Assembly (NCBI GenBank): GCA_023548195.1
Contig: JAJHZJ010000028.1
Span: 1,878,001 to 1,942,000, forward strand
DNA: 64,000 nucleotides
From: Bettongia penicillata ogilbyi
Lineage: Eukaryota > Chordata > Mammalia > Diprotodontia > Potoroidae
Direction of reading: 5' to 3'
Part shown: positions 1-11,639 of the stretch, piece by piece
How positions within the stretch are numbered: the stretch's first letter is position 1
Layout: each line of letters begins with the position of its first letter
The notes under the pieces: model-generated
What the model was told of the DNA's origin: nothing
Databases searched by the model: none
What the model saw: the letters and a program-made list of their open reading frames with translations, nothing else
Position numbers and translations under genes: made by a program

Positions 1-540
1 CCTGAATGTTCTATTAGCCTTTGGCCATATCTGCTTCCTCCAAGTTACCACTTTCTTCCAGTACTGTATAACTCTCCTGGTTGCAATTTGACTTCCTGAG
101 CAACCAAACCTTTCTCTTAGGCTCTTTTTCCATGCATAGCCCCAGACTTTTCCTTTCTCTGAGGCCAATTCTCAGGTGTGCATGTAAGCCATTTCTTCTA
201 TTCGTCCCTTCAGCTACAGAAGTCAGATTCACAGATCCTAGAAAGAAACACAAATAAAAAGAGGAAATGTTTGAGGATTGTTCTTTTTTTAAAAAAAATA
301 CTTTCTGGGAAAGATACGAAAAGCAGACTATAGTCAAGAATTTCTTTTAAAGCTCTCCACTATATTAAAGTGACTTTCCTTGGCGTAGTAGAATCCAATC
401 ATCATTCATGTGGGGCCAAATTTAATCCATCCTCATCCTGTGAATGCAAAGTCAGTTTACAGTCTTGTGTTCTAGGCTCACATGACTTAAATGGGTATCC
501 ATTAACTTTTAAACAATAGTGGGGTATTTAGTAAATAGAA
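1..540. other. Unclassified sequence, no gene seen
   Basis: No recognisable repeat, conserved domain or splice-like exon was found. Short open frames on the minus strand have no family resemblance and are probably chance. Confidence 0.5.
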
Positions 541-602
541 TACACACACACATATATGTATTTATGCATGTATACGTGTGTATACATATACATATATACT
601 CC
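541..602. repeat. Imperfect CA/TA microsatellite
   Basis: Alternating purine-pyrimidine tract made of cacaca, tatatg and tacata steps, without a clean unit. It directly precedes an old SINE. Confidence 0.75.
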
Positions 603-606
603 ATAA

Positions 607-752
607 TCCAAGTTTCAAATTCTGTTTCTGACATTTACTACTTGTGTGCCTTTAAGCAAGTCATTTAGCATCACAGAACCTTGTAAATTGGGGGAGATGA
701 ACTAAATGGCATCTCAAATCCCTTCCTGCCCTGGGTCCCTGATACTCTGAAA
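607..752 (+). mobile_element. MIR/THER-like CORE-SINE fragment
   Basis: The order 'gacatttactacttgtgtg', then 'aagcaagtcattta', then a 'gtaaattgggggagatga' block is the typical progression of a MIR/THER element read in the sense direction. The tRNA-like head is missing. Confidence 0.7.
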
Positions 753-1077
753 TAATAGTCATAGGTAAGAGTGTGTTGAAGCCAGCTCTTTGAGAGTTGG
801 CTCTTCAATATCTCATATGAGCATTTAAATCTCAGAAGGCAGTAAATGCTACAAATCAAGACTTGACTTACTGTTTTGTTGATTGTCTTGACTTAAGATA
901 TGGAGAAGTTCTGAGAGTTAGGAGTGAAGCCAAGAGTGAAATGAATGTGACCTAGGCAAGGAAGAGGACTTTACCATGAACAGAGTGGCCCTTAGGGCAG
1001 AAGTATTTCCAGGTGTAGACAAGTCTAGAAAGCAACAATTGGAGCCGAAAGTTCAGTTCATTTCACTTTTGAGCTCC

Positions 1078-1600
1078 AAGCATTAGGAGGTTTTTCTTTA
1101 CATTAAGCTTCAATTTGCTTCTTTTCCACTTCCACCCATTGCTTCTAGATTCTGACTTCTGGGAATGGGTAAAACAAGTTTAATCTTCCTTCTAATTGAC
1201 AACCTTTCAAATACTAAAGGCAGCTCTCACGTCCCTCCAGGAATTCTTCTTCCCCACCAGCTTTGCTGGATCATAAATGTAGAGCTATAAGGGCCTTCAG
1301 TAAGGAGCCTTTTTATATTTGAGGAAACTCAGGCCAGTAATGTTATGGGTTCCTTCCACCAGTTCTCATATCACATTATCTTATGACCTTTCTTCATCCT
1401 TGTTGCCCTCCTCTGGATGTCTTATAGCATACCAACATACTTTATAAAATGTAGTGCCCTGAACTGAGCATAATACATTAGATAAGATCTGACCTGGGCA
1501 AAATACAGTGTAGCTTGCCTTACCTTCACCAAATGGAGATAACACTTTGTTCCTCCAAGACCTGAGTTTTGAAAGTAAATGAGGGAGGACCCTCATTCCT
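1078..1600 (-). mobile_element. CR1/L3-type LINE 3' portion
   Basis: The plus strand carries the antisense of a CR1/L3 3' end, in order: 'ttaggaggtttttctttaca', 'acccattgcttctagattct', 'gttgccctcctctggatgtc', 'tgccctgaactgagcataat' and 'gatctgacctgggcaaaata'. The same family recurs at 9480. No open frame survives. Confidence 0.7.
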
Positions 1601-1820
1601 TGGCCATTGAGAATCCTTCATAGTGGAAAATAAGCAATCCAATTAAGTTCTTGCTCAGGTCATTTCATCTGCTGGAGAGTTTCTGTGGTAAACCAATCTC
1701 TCCATCCTGCCACATTCAGGGGAAGGTGTTATGTTAGTAATTTCCTGCTGAGTTGCTAAAGACAAAGGAGAAAGATGGTGATGTATATCAGAAACTTGCT
1801 GAATGTGAGCTGACTCAGAG

Positions 1821-1835
1821 TAACACCCAAGCTCT
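1821..1835. repeat. Left target-site duplication of the L1
   Basis: taacacccaagctct matches taacacccaggttct at 8048-8062 in 13 of 15 positions; both differences are transitions. A poly-T run follows directly, which is the poly-A tail of a minus-strand L1. Confidence 0.85.
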
Positions 1836-3574
1836 TTTTTTTTTTTGGTAAATAGCATTTTGTTTTTTCCAATTACATATAAAGACAGTTTTCAACATCC
1901 ATTTTTATAAGATTTTGAAGGCAAATAATTTTCTCCCTCCCTCTCTCCCAGTCCCCTTCCCCATGATGGCAAGCAATTTGATGTAGGTTATACATGTGCA
2001 ATCATGTAAATATATTTCCACATTAGTCATGTTGTGAAAGAATAAACAGAACTAAAGGGAAAAATCACAAAAACAAAAAAAGTGAAAATAGTATACTTCT
2101 ATCTGCATTCACACTCCATAATCCTTTCTCTGGATGTGGATAACATTGTTCATCACGAGTCTTTTGGAATTGTCTTAGATCATTGTATTGCTGAGGAGAG
2201 CTAAGTCAATCATAGTTGATCATCACATAGTGTTACTGTTACTAAGTACAATGTTCCTCTGGTTCTACTCACTTCACTCAGCATCATTTCTTTTAGTCTT
2301 TTCAGGTTTTCTGAAATCATCCTTCTCATAATTTCTTATGGAATACCTTGTTCAACCATTCCCCAGTTGATGGGCATCCATTTAGTTTCCAATTTTTTGC
2401 CACCACAGAAAGAGCTGCTATAAATATTTTTACACTAGGTCTTTTCTCCTTTTTTTATGATCTCTTTGGGATACAGACCTACTGGAAGTATTGCTGGATA
2501 TGTACAGTATCTATGTATGGGTATGCACAGTTTGATTGTCCTTTGGTAATAGTTCCAAATTGCTCTCCAGAATGTTGGATCAGTTCACAACTCCATCAAT
2601 AATGTGTTAGTTTCTCAATTTCCCCACATCTCCAACATTTATCATTTTGTTTTGCCATCATAGTAGCTAATCTGATAGATGTGAGGTGGTATTTCAGGAT
2701 TGTTTTAATTTCTCTCATCAAGAATGAGTTAAAGTATTTTATATGACTGTAATCAGCTTTTATTTCTTCATCTGAACATTGCCTGTTTGTATCTTTTGAC
2801 CACTTATCAATTGGGGATGGCTTGTATTCTTATAAATTTGACTCAGTTCTCTCTATATTTGACAAAGGAGGCTTTTTTCAGAAGCACTTGTAAAAATAGA
2901 ATGCTTCCATTCTAATCTTGGTTGCATTGGTTTTGTTTGGGCAAAACCTTTTTAATTTAATGTAATCAAAATTATCCATTTTGCATTTCATAATGTTCTC
3001 TATCTCTTGTTTGGTCATAAATTCTTCCCTTTTCCATAGATCTGACAGGCAAACTGTTCACTGCTCTCTGTATTTGCTTATGGCATCACCTTTTATGTCT
3101 TAATCATGTGCCCATTTTGAAATTATCATGGTATACAATGTGAGATGTTGGTCTATGCCTAGTTTCTACCATACTATTTTCCAATTTTTCCAGCTGTTTT
3201 TGTCAAATAGTAAGTTCTTATCCCAGAAGGCAGTATCTTTGGGTTTATCAAATAGCAGAGTACTATAATAATTTACTACTGTTTCTTGTATACCTAATCT
3301 ATTCCACTGATTCCCCACTCTTTCTTAGCCAATACCAAATCATTGTGATGATTGCTTCTTTATAATACAGTTTTAGATCTGGTACAGCTAATTCACTTCC
3401 CTTGATATTTTTTTTCATTAATTCCCTTGATTTTCTTGACCTTTTATTCTTGCAGATGAATTGTGTTATTCTTTTTGTTCTAGCTCTATAAAATAATTTT
3501 TTGGTAGTTTGATTGGTATGGCACTGAATAAGTAAATTAATTTGGATAGAATTTTCATTTTTAATTGTATTAGC

Positions 3575-3775
3575 TCAGCCTACCCATGAGCAAATGATAT
3601 TGTTCCACTTGTTAAGATTTGGCTTTATTTGTGTGAAAAGTGTTTTGTAATTTTGGGTTTGTATTGACAAATGGACTCCCAAATATTTTATACTGTCTAC
3701 AGTCATTTTAAATGGAATTTCTCTTTCTATCTCTTCTTGCTGTGCTTCATTGGTAATATATAGACATACTGACAA
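3575..3775 (-). pseudogene. L1 ORF2 fragment downstream of the RT core
   Basis: A 66-codon open piece of the L1 ORF2 reading frame. It contains 'KYLGVHLSIQTQNYKTLF' followed by 'PNLNKWNNIICSWVG', which matches the stretch after the reverse-transcriptase palm in L1 proteins (typically KYLGI then LNKWKNIPCSWIGR). It is only a fragment, bounded by stops. Confidence 0.85.
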
Positions 3776-3902
3776 TGTATATGGGTTTATCTTGTATCCT
3801 GCAACTTTGCTAAAGTTGTTAATTTTTCAAGTAGTTTTTAGTTGATTTTCTAGGATTCTTTAAGTATACTTATAGATAAACGTATGCTTAGAGATAGTAT
3901 AC

Positions 3903-3929
3903 TAAGTATACTATCATATCATCTGCAAA
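3903..3929 (-). pseudogene. L1 ORF2 reverse-transcriptase active-site segment
   Basis: Read on the minus strand this codes FADDMIVYL. The two aspartates of the FADD box (codons at 3918-3929) are the conserved catalytic pair of L1 reverse transcriptase, and here they are intact. The flanking frame is broken, so no functional enzyme is made. Confidence 0.88.
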
Positions 3930-6900
3930 GAATGAAGCTTTGTTTCCTCATTGCCTAGTCTAATTCCTTCAATTTCTTTACCTTCTTTTATTGCTAAAGC
4001 TAGCATTTCCAGGATGATATTGAATAATAGTGGTGATAATGGGCATCTTTGTTTCACTCATAGTCTTATTGGGAAGGCTTCTAGCTTATCCCCATTACAT
4101 ATCATGCTTGTTCATGGTTTTGGACAGATACTATTTATTATTTTAAGGAAAGCTCCATTTATTCCTATACATTCTAGTATTTATAATAGGAATGGGTGCT
4201 ATATTTTGTCAAAGACTTTCCTGCGTCTATTGAGATAATTATATGATTTCTGGTGGTATTGTTATTAACATAGGAAATTATGCTAACAGTTTTACTAATA
4301 TTGAGTCAGTCCTATACTCCTGGTACAAATTCTACCCGGTCATGGTATATTGTCTTTTTGATAAATTGCTGTAATCTTTTTGCTAATATTTTATTTAAAA
4401 TGTTATTTAAAATTTAAAATTCAATATCCATTATGGAAATTGGCCTATAATTTTTCTTTCTCTGTTTTGGCTCTTCCTGGTTTAGGTATCAGCCCCATTT
4501 TTTTGTCATAAAAGGAATTTGGTAGAACTCCACCTATTTTTTCAAATAGTTTATATAGTACTGGAATTAATTGTTCTTTAATATGTTTGATAGAATTGTT
4601 TTAATATGTTTGATAGAATTCACTTGTAAATCCTTCTGATCCTGAAGATTTTTTTCTTAGGGAGTTCATTGATGATTTGTTCAACTTCTTTTTTCTAAAA
4701 TGGGATTATTTAAATATTTTATTTCCTCTTCTGTTAATCTGGGAAATTTATATTTTTGTAAATATTGACCCATTTCACTCAGATTGTCAAATTTATTGGC
4801 AACAGATGGACAAAATAGCTCCTAATTGTTGCTTTAATTTCCTCTTCATTTGGTAGTAAATTCACCCTTTTCCTTTCTGATACTGGCAATTTTGTTTTCT
4901 TCCTTTTTTTTAAAATCAAATTAACCAAGGGTTTCATTTATTTTTTCATAAAAACAAAAACTCTTAATTTTATTTATTAGTTCAGTAGTTTTCTTACTTT
5001 CAATTTTATTAATGTCTCCTTTGATTTTCAGGATATCTAATTTGGTATTTAATTGGGGATTTTTAATTTGTTCTTTTTCTAACTTTTAAAATTGACTGTC
5101 CGTTATATTGATCTGGTCTTTCTCTATTTTATTCCTCTTAGCATTCAGAGATATAAAATTTCCCTTAAGTATTGCTTTGGCTACATCCCATAAATTTTTT
5201 ATGTTGTCTCAATTGTGGTGCTCTTTCATGAAATTATTGACTGTTTCTATGATTTCCACTCATTCCAAAGGATTAGAGTAGTTTTGATTAATTTTTAATC
5301 TATCTTTCCATGGCCCTTTATTACATGTAATTTTTATTGCACCATGCTGTGAAAAGGATGCATTTAATATTTCTGCCTTCCTACATTTGATACCTGTTGT
5401 TTAATCTTTGTGTAGGTGCCATGTACTACTAAGAAAAAGTATATTCCTTTCTATTCCCATTCAGTTTTCTCCAGAGGTCCATTATATTTAACTTTTCTAA
5501 GATTTTATTCACCTCCTTAACTTCTTTTGTGTTTATTTTGTGGTTGGATTTATCTAGTTCTGAGAGGAGGAAGTTGAGGTCACCCACTAGCATAGTTTTG
5601 CTGTCTATTTCTTCCTGTAACTCACCAAACTTCTCCTCTAAGAATTTGGATGCTATACAACTTGGTGCATATATATATTTAGTATTGCTATTACTTCATT
5701 GTCTATGATACCTTTTAGCAAGATGTAGTTTCCTTCCTTCTCTCTTTAAATTATATCTATTTCTTTTTGCTTTGTCTGAGATCAGTGCTGCTTCTTTTTT
5801 AACTTCAGCTGAAGCATAGTATATTCTGTTCCAGCTTTTTACTTTTACTCTGTGTATGTCTCTCTATTTCAAATGTGTTTCTTGTAAACAACATATTAGA
5901 GGAGTCTCATTTTTAATTCACTTTGCTATTCACTTTCATTTTATGTTCATCTCACTCACATTCATAGTTATGATTTCCAACTGTATATTTCCCTATATCA
6001 TATTTTTCCCCTTTTTAAAACTTTTCTCTGCCCTTCCACCCTGACCCTGCTCATCAGTCTTTTCCTTCTGACCACCACCTCCCCCAATCTGCCCTTCCTT
6101 ATATCAACTCCCCACCTTTCCTTTCCCCTTTCCCCTCCTATTTCTTTATAGGATAAGATAGATTTCTCTACCCAACTGAGTGTATATATTATTCCCTCTT
6201 TGAGCCAAATCCAATGAGAGCAATGTTCAAACAATGGTCACCTCCTCCCTTCTTTCCCCCTGCTGTAATACATCTTTAATGCCTCTTCATGTGATATATT
6301 TTGCCCCATTCTGCCTCCCCTTTCATCTTCTACAGTACATTCCTTTTTTACTCCTTTATTAATTTTCTTTTATCCTCACATCAAAATCAACTTATACCCA
6401 CACCCTCCTTCTAACTGCCCTAATAGAAATACAGTTCTTAAGAGTTACAAGCATCATTTTCCCATGTAGGGATGTAAACAGTTTAACTATATTGAATATC
6501 ATGGGGTTATTTTTCTTTTCTGTTTACCTTTTATGTGAAGGTCAAATTTTATATTCAGCTCCAATCTTTTCATTAGGAAAATTTGAAAGTCCCCTATTCC
6601 ATTAAATATCCATCTTTTCCCTAAAAGATTATGCTCAGTTTTTCTGGGTATTTGATTCTGGGTTGTAATTCAATCTCTTTTGCCATCTAGAATATTATAT
6701 TCCTAGCCCTCCTATAAAGTAGAAGCTGCTAAATCTTGTGTAATCCTGACCACAGCCCTTGAATTGTTTCTTTCTGTCTGCTTGCAGTATTTTCTCCTTG
6801 ATCTGATAATTCTGGAATTTGCCTACAGTATTCCTTGGAGTTTTCATTTGGGGATCTCTTTCAGGAGGCAATCAGTGGCTTCTTTCAATGACATTTTCCC

Positions 6901-7173
6901 CTATGGTTCTAGGATATCAGGGCAGTTTTCCTTGATAATTTCTTGTAAGATGTTGTCCAGGCTCTTTTTTGATCATGACTTTTAATAGTCTAATAACACT
7001 TAAATCATCTCTTTTGGATCTATTTTCCAGGTTAGTTGTTTTTCCAATACATCATTTTACATTTTCTTCCATTTTTTCATCCTTTTGATTTTGTTTGACT
7101 GATTCTTGATGTCTCATGGAGTTATTAGCTTCTACTTGCCAAGTTCTAATTTTTAAGTAATAATTTTCTTCAG

Positions 7174-7356
7174 TTAGATTTTGTACCTCATTTTCCATTT
7201 GGCAAATTCTACTTTTAAGAAATTGTTTTCTTCAGTCAGTTTCTGTGCTTCCTTTTCCAAATGGTTAACTCTTTTCCTCATAATTCTCATTTCTTTTCCC
7301 AACTTTTCTTCTACCTCTCTTACTTGATTTTTAAAATTCTTTCTGAGTTCTTCCAA
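7174..7356 (-). pseudogene. L1 ORF1 coiled-coil fragment
   Basis: About 60 codons rich in Glu, Lys and Leu with heptad-like spacing, including 'REVEEKLGKEMRIMRKRVNH' and then 'LTEENNFLKVEFAKW'. This is the coiled-coil trimerisation region of the L1 RNA-binding protein ORF1p. It is separated from the ORF1 start by a frameshift or stop near 7357-7377. Confidence 0.88.
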
Positions 7357-7377
7357 GAGGGCCTTTTGGATTTGAGA

Positions 7378-7512
7378 TCAATTCATATTCCTCTTTGAGG
7401 CTTTGTATGTAGGCATTTTGACATTGTTGACCTCTTCTGAGTTTGTGTTTTGATCTTCTCTCTCGTCATAGTAATTCTCTATGGTCAAGGCTCTTTTTTG
7501 TTCTTTGCTCAT
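7378..7512 (-). pseudogene. L1 ORF1 N-terminal fragment
   Basis: The likely ORF1 start is the ATG at 7510-7512, giving MSKEQKRALTIENYYDERED. I prefer it to upstream in-frame starts because those lie in sequence that looks like L1 5' UTR. The frame stops after about 44 codons, before the coiled coil. Confidence 0.75.
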
Positions 7513-8047
7513 TTTTAAGAGTTGAACTCTGCTCCTGGGATACAGGGAGCACTGTCCCATGCTTCTTGCACTGGGGACCAGAGGCCTAGTCACTGACTTT
7601 CTATATCAGGGACTGTGAGGCTGGTAACTTTCCCACTGTGCTAGGGTGACCCAGTCTAGTCACACCTGTTGTACCCTGAGTTTCAGGGCTGGCAATTCGC
7701 CTGCTGCTCTAGGTCTGGAGGCCTTGTAGCTGTCATGTTGTTGAGCCAGGACCTCAGGGCCTTGGTTGCTTATTTGTGTTGTCACTATGAGCCTCCCACT
7801 GGCTTGTTCAGACATCACCTGCATTAGGCTGCATTCCCTTTTTACCCAATGGAGACAGACCTTTCCTGAAGTCCTTCTAAGTTATTTTAGGCTGAAAAAT
7901 TGTTTTGCTTCATCTTTGGATGAATTCTGTCACTCCAGAATTCTTTTAGAGGCTTGATTTAATGTTATTTATGAGAGAAATTGAGGAGAACTCCAGTAAT
8001 TTCCTGACTTCTGTCTGCCATCTTGACTCCACTCCCTAGAAGAGCCA

Positions 8048-8062
8048 TAACACCCAGGTTCT
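8048..8062. repeat. Right target-site duplication of the L1
   Basis: taacacccaggttct, partner of 1821-1835, located just outside the 5' end of the minus-strand L1. Confidence 0.85.
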
Positions 8063-8121
8063 AAAGAGCACTTACAGGCTCCTTACTGTTTTCTAGGAAA
8101 GAGAGATCTTTTTTCTAAGAC

Positions 8122-8285
8122 TGAATTACCATGGTAGAAAGAGCATTGTTTCAAGAGTCAAGAGACGTGAGTTAACTGTGGTCTATGACTGACTCACTTC
8201 CCTTCCCTGGGCCTTGTTTTCTGTATTTGTAAAATTAGAGGGTTAGACTCCTTTTCAATTCCCAAATTCCATAGCCTGACTTAGG
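8122..8285 (+). mobile_element. MIR/THER-like SINE
   Basis: Head-like 'agagcattgtttcaagagtc', then 'ccctgggccttgttttctgt', then 'gtaaaattagagggttagac' and the 'ttcccaaattccatagcct' tail follow the order of a sense MIR/THER element. Confidence 0.72.
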
Positions 8286-8950
8286 CCTAAGGAAGGGTTA
8301 GAAGTCAGAGTTTCCCTGTATACTTTAGAGGAAATATGTTTGAAGTGCATGACAACTTTAAGATTTACTAAAGAGACAGCCCATATCTGGGATAGCATTA
8401 GTGACTAGTGTCAAAGTTTATATGGACAATCTCACAAAATGCTCAAGTAGAAAAAATAAACCCCTGGATCAGAGGAAAATAGTCGCTTTGAAGTAGGGCA
8501 TTGGGTGAGAAGGGAAACAATTGGTTGATAGGAAAAAGTTATTCTATTCAAGCATAGATTACTGGAGTCTTGGCAAGATTCTAAAGACCTTAAGAGTATG
8601 CTTTCATCAATGATATCTTTTGAAGGTTAGTGCTTCTAAAGAGAAATTAGATTTGGGCTAAAAATGCCTGATTTTTAAAATGGTATCTAATAATGGAATT
8701 TGGGTCTATAGACTATGGTTTAAAATATAGGAAGGATACAGTAGGTTCTTAGCTTCTAGGGATGGAGTACATGCAACAGAGATCTACTATACTATTTTTC
8801 TGGATATATGTAGATCTAATAAGAACCTTGACTGAAAATGGGTAGAGAGGACGATGACCCACATATCTCCACCAAGCAGATCCCACAGAGAGAGTCTCAA
8901 ATAGGATGCAGAAAGAACTTTCAGTGGAAAAGTCCAGTTCACATGAAGAG
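8286..8950. other. Unclassified sequence, no gene seen
   Basis: No confident repeat or coding signal. A 72-codon minus-strand open frame at 8749-8967 resembles no known family. Confidence 0.45.
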
Positions 8951-8957
8951 AGGTAGT

Positions 8958-9040
8958 TGATCCACAAATATTTATTAAGTACCTACTACATGCCAGGCAT
9001 TATGTTTAAGCAATGTAGGTAATAATAAAGTTCATGGCTT
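8958..9040 (-). mobile_element. L2 3'-end fragment
   Basis: 'atttattaagtacctactac' followed by 'atgccaggcattatgt' is the antisense of the L2 terminal region (catagtaggtgcttaataaat). Only the first 80 bp or so are recognisable. Confidence 0.7.
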
Positions 9041-9356
9041 CTGATGGCTAAGCACAAAGCATACTCTGTGAAAAATATACTAAGTAACATGAATAAGAGA
9101 CTTTGATGAGAGAGATAAATTCTACCTCATAGAAGTTACTAAAACATCATTAAATGTGAACCATGGCTAGAATATAGAAATAAAAGAGTTCATTGCATTG
9201 AATAGAAATGGATTAGGCAAAGGCACAAAGAAATGATTGCTTTTCAAGATAATACACTAAAATGTGGAAATCCGCAAACTGAAAGGAGAAAACATGGCGG
9301 AGATTATTTGGGTGAGACTCAATGGAAGATGAAACAAAAATTAAAATAAGCATAAT

Positions 9357-9412
9357 TTGGGCACCTAGGTGGTGCAGTGGATAGAGTGCCAGGCATGCTT
9401 GCCTCAGTTCCT
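9357..9412 (+). mobile_element. tRNA-derived SINE head, truncated
   Basis: 'gcacctaggtggtgcagtgg' followed by 'atagagtgcc' is the tRNA-like promoter head of marsupial CORE-SINEs. The element breaks off after about 50 bp. Confidence 0.75.
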
Positions 9413-9479
9413 CTTCTGCAGTTTTTTTGAATGAATACACATTTAGAATTTTCCATTTATCCATCCATACATTTATTTT

Positions 9480-9880
9480 CCTTGAAATCCTCTAGAAAGT
9501 GGAACTGAAATACCTCATGTGGCAGTCGATTCTACTTTGGACCATAGCGTTAGGAAGTTTTTCCTTACGTCAAGACAAAATCTGCTGTTTGCAACAAGTC
9601 TAATACCTCTTCCGTGTGACAATCCTTTGAATATTCGAGGATAGATAGAAGAAGATCTCTCCAACTATTCTTTTCAATGCTCATTATACATAGTTCCTTC
9701 ATCTGGTCCTCAAATTATATCTGGCAGACTTTCACCATCATATTTATTCTCCTGACACCCTCTCAAGTAAACATCTTTTATAAAATGTGACAACCAGAAC
9801 TGAATACAGTACTTAGGACACTAGAACCTCCCTAGTCCTATACACTACGCCTCTCTCAATTCGGTTTTAGCTTTAGCTTT
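9480..9880 (-). mobile_element. CR1/L3 LINE, first segment
   Basis: Antisense CR1/L3 blocks: 'gttaggaagtttttccttac', 'gtctaatacctcttccgtgt', 'ccttcatctggtcctcaaat' and 'caaccagaactgaatacagt'. The same copy appears to continue at 10190-10497 and 10672-10705, with two SINEs between. Confidence 0.75.
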
Positions 9881-9920
9881 AGCTCAAAATGAGTTCAGTA
9901 TCAATTTTATACTGAGTTAG

Positions 9921-10180
9921 ATGTTGTTTATTTATTTTGCAGTCATGTCCAACTCTTTGTGATTCCTTTTGGGGTTTTCTTGACAAAGAAATTGGGATGC
10001 CTTGCCATTTCCTTCTCCTTTTCCTATTTTCCAGATGAGGAAACTGAGGTAAACATGGTTAAATGATTTGCCCAGGGGCACACAGCTAGTAAGTGACTGA
10101 GGCTGGATTAGAACTCATGAAGATGAGTCTTCATGACTTTAGACCTAGCACTCTATCCATTGGCACCTATGGCAACCTAA
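9921..10180 (-). mobile_element. MAR1-type CORE-SINE
   Basis: The plus strand reads 'cagtcatgtccaactctttg', 'ggggttttcttgacaaag', 'gccatttccttctcc', 'cagatgaggaaactgaggta', 'cacacagctagtaagtgac' and 'ctctatccattggcacct'. This is the complete antisense of a MAR1/Mon SINE. It splits the CR1/L3 copy. Confidence 0.9.
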
Positions 10181-10189
10181 CTCAAATTG

Positions 10190-10497
10190 AGCTGGGAGCC
10201 CATTAAAAATCCCAGCTGTTTTCTAGCCATCTTATAATTGTAAAGTTGCTTTTGAAAACTCAAGTATAAGACTTTGCATTTATTTCTGTTCCATTTCATC
10301 CTATTATATTCACTCACAGTATTCTAGCCTGTCAGGATCTTTTTGGATCCATTTTCTGTCTTCCAGTGATTTGGATATCATCTGCAAGATGTGTCATCTG
10401 CAAATTGTATGACCAAGCCATCTATGCCTCTATACAAATAACTGATAAAAATAGTTGATGGTACAGGGCCAAGCAGAGAACCTAAGGAGCCTCTAGT
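10190..10497 (-). mobile_element. CR1/L3 LINE, second segment
   Basis: 'gcctgtcaggatctttttgg', 'tcatctgcaaattgtatgac' and 'gtacagggccaagcagagaa' are consecutive antisense blocks of a CR1/L3 3' region, continuing from 9880. Confidence 0.72.
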
Positions 10498-10645
10498 GGA
10501 ATAGAGCAGAAAGTTTTAACCCTCAAATCAGAATGCCTAGAACAAATTCCCTTAACCTCTTTGGTCTTAGCTTCTTTATCTATAAAATGAGGAGTTTGGA
10601 CTGGATGACCTCTGAGATCCCTTCCAACTCTCAATCTATGATCTA
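10498..10645 (+). mobile_element. MIR/THER-like SINE
   Basis: 'ctcaaatcagaatgcctaga', 'ttatctataaaatgagga' and the tail 'gatcccttccaactctc' are in sense order. It interrupts the CR1/L3 copy a second time. Confidence 0.78.
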
Positions 10646-10671
10646 TGGTAAGATCTTTGATCTGCCTTCTC

Positions 10672-10705
10672 CCAAATTGACATCAAACCATTAATGACTA
10701 ACTTC
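10672..10705 (-). mobile_element. CR1/L3 LINE, third segment
   Basis: 'attgacatcaaaccattaat' is the antisense CR1 block expected immediately after 10497, so the copy resumes here. Confidence 0.6.
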
Positions 10706-10872
10706 CTCTCTTCTCCTTTCTCAACTACTTATAATCTGGTTTATCTCCTTTCTCAGGTGAAACTGCTCTCTCCAAAATTACCAGTGATATCTTCCTTGAT
10801 AAACCCAGTGGCCTTTTCTTAGTCCTCATACTTTTGTGAGCTCTCTGCAGGGTCTTGACCACTCTTTTATCC
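10706..10872 (+). mobile_element. L2 LINE ORF fragment
   Basis: 'gaaactgctctctccaaaat', 'taccagtgatatcttccttg', 'cccagtggccttttcttagt' and 'gagctctctgcagggt' follow the sense strand of the L2 reverse-transcriptase region. Stops interrupt every frame. Confidence 0.75.
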
Positions 10873-10877
10873 CAGGT

Positions 10878-11118
10878 AGAGGCAGCTAGGTGGTTCAGTG
10901 AACAGAGCACTGGGCCTGGAAGACTTGAATTTAAATCCAGCCTCAGACACTTACTAGCTGAATGACCCTGGGCAAGTCACTCATTTAACCTCTGACTCTG
11001 GAGAAGAAAATGGAAAAGCACCCTCGTATCCTTGCCAAGAAAACCCCATGAACAATATTGGCTTGATATGGTGTCAGAAAGCGTTGAACATGACAGATCG
11101 GTTAAACAGCAACAAACT
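10878..11118 (+). mobile_element. MAR1-type CORE-SINE, full length
   Basis: Head 'ggcagctaggtggttcagtg', middle 'gacacttactagctgaatga' and 'ccctgggcaagtcactcatt', body 'gaagaaaatggaaaagcacc', end 'cagaaagcgttgaacatgac' and an 'aacagcaacaa' tail. Confidence 0.92.
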
Positions 11119-11252
11119 TCTGTATTGAGGACAGTGGATCACTTAGAACTCAAAAGTTCCAACAAGCAATAGACCTAATAGAAAGATCTTCCAATACTCT
11201 TGGTGAAAGCCCTTCCTAAAGTGACTAAAAAGAGGTTCAGGAAGTTAAAGGC

Positions 11253-11528
11253 AGCTTAGGTGGCGCAGTAGATAAAGCACTAGAATTACTTTCAGGAAGA
11301 AAACCCTGCGTTCAAATTCTGCCTAACCCACAAGTGACCCTGGGCAACACACTTCACCTCCCTCTATCTGCCTAAGTTTCTTCATCTGTAAAATGGAGAA
11401 AATAATCGCACCTATGTCCCAGAGCTGTTATGAGGACCAAATAAGATAGCCTTTATAAAGTGCTCTGTGAACCTGAAAATACTACATTAATATCATGTAT
11501 TGTTGCTGTTGTTATAATAAAAATAATT
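11253..11528 (+). mobile_element. Mon1/THER-type SINE
   Basis: Head 'ggcagcttaggtggcgcagt', then 'ccctgggcaacacacttcac', 'ttcttcatctgtaaaatgga', 'gagctgttatgaggacca' and an end rich in 'ttgttgctgttgtt'. This subtype has a MIR-like 3' half, unlike the MAR1 copy just before it. Confidence 0.88.
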
Positions 11529-11639
11529 TTGTAGCAGTTCAAAACCTCTTGCAAGGAAGTTAAAAGTCATTGGCAAGGATTTTGCCTAGGGTCACAGGAG
11601 CTACCCCCACCAAAGTCTAAAAAACTACTTTTATATTTT

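Larger units (their letters stand above)
1836..8047 (-). mobile_element. Nearly full-length LINE-1, minus strand, decayed
   Basis: An element of about 6.2 kb runs from its 5' end near 8047 to a poly-A tail read as poly-T at 1836. The 5' end carries the antisense of an L1-like 'gagtcaagatggcagacag' start. ORF1 begins near 7512 and a coiled-coil block follows at 7174-7356. A pyrimidine-rich inter-ORF spacer lies at about 6000-6450. ORF2 should occupy roughly 6030-2200, judged by the position of the FADD catalytic motif. The 3' UTR is of the marsupial type. Matching 15-bp target duplications on both sides show one insertion event. Frameshifts and stops throughout mean it cannot be autonomous. 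Confidence 0.93.

Noticed and set aside
9359..9412. tRNA gene
   Set aside because: The tRNA-like sequence is the promoter head of a truncated SINE. No full cloverleaf can be drawn.
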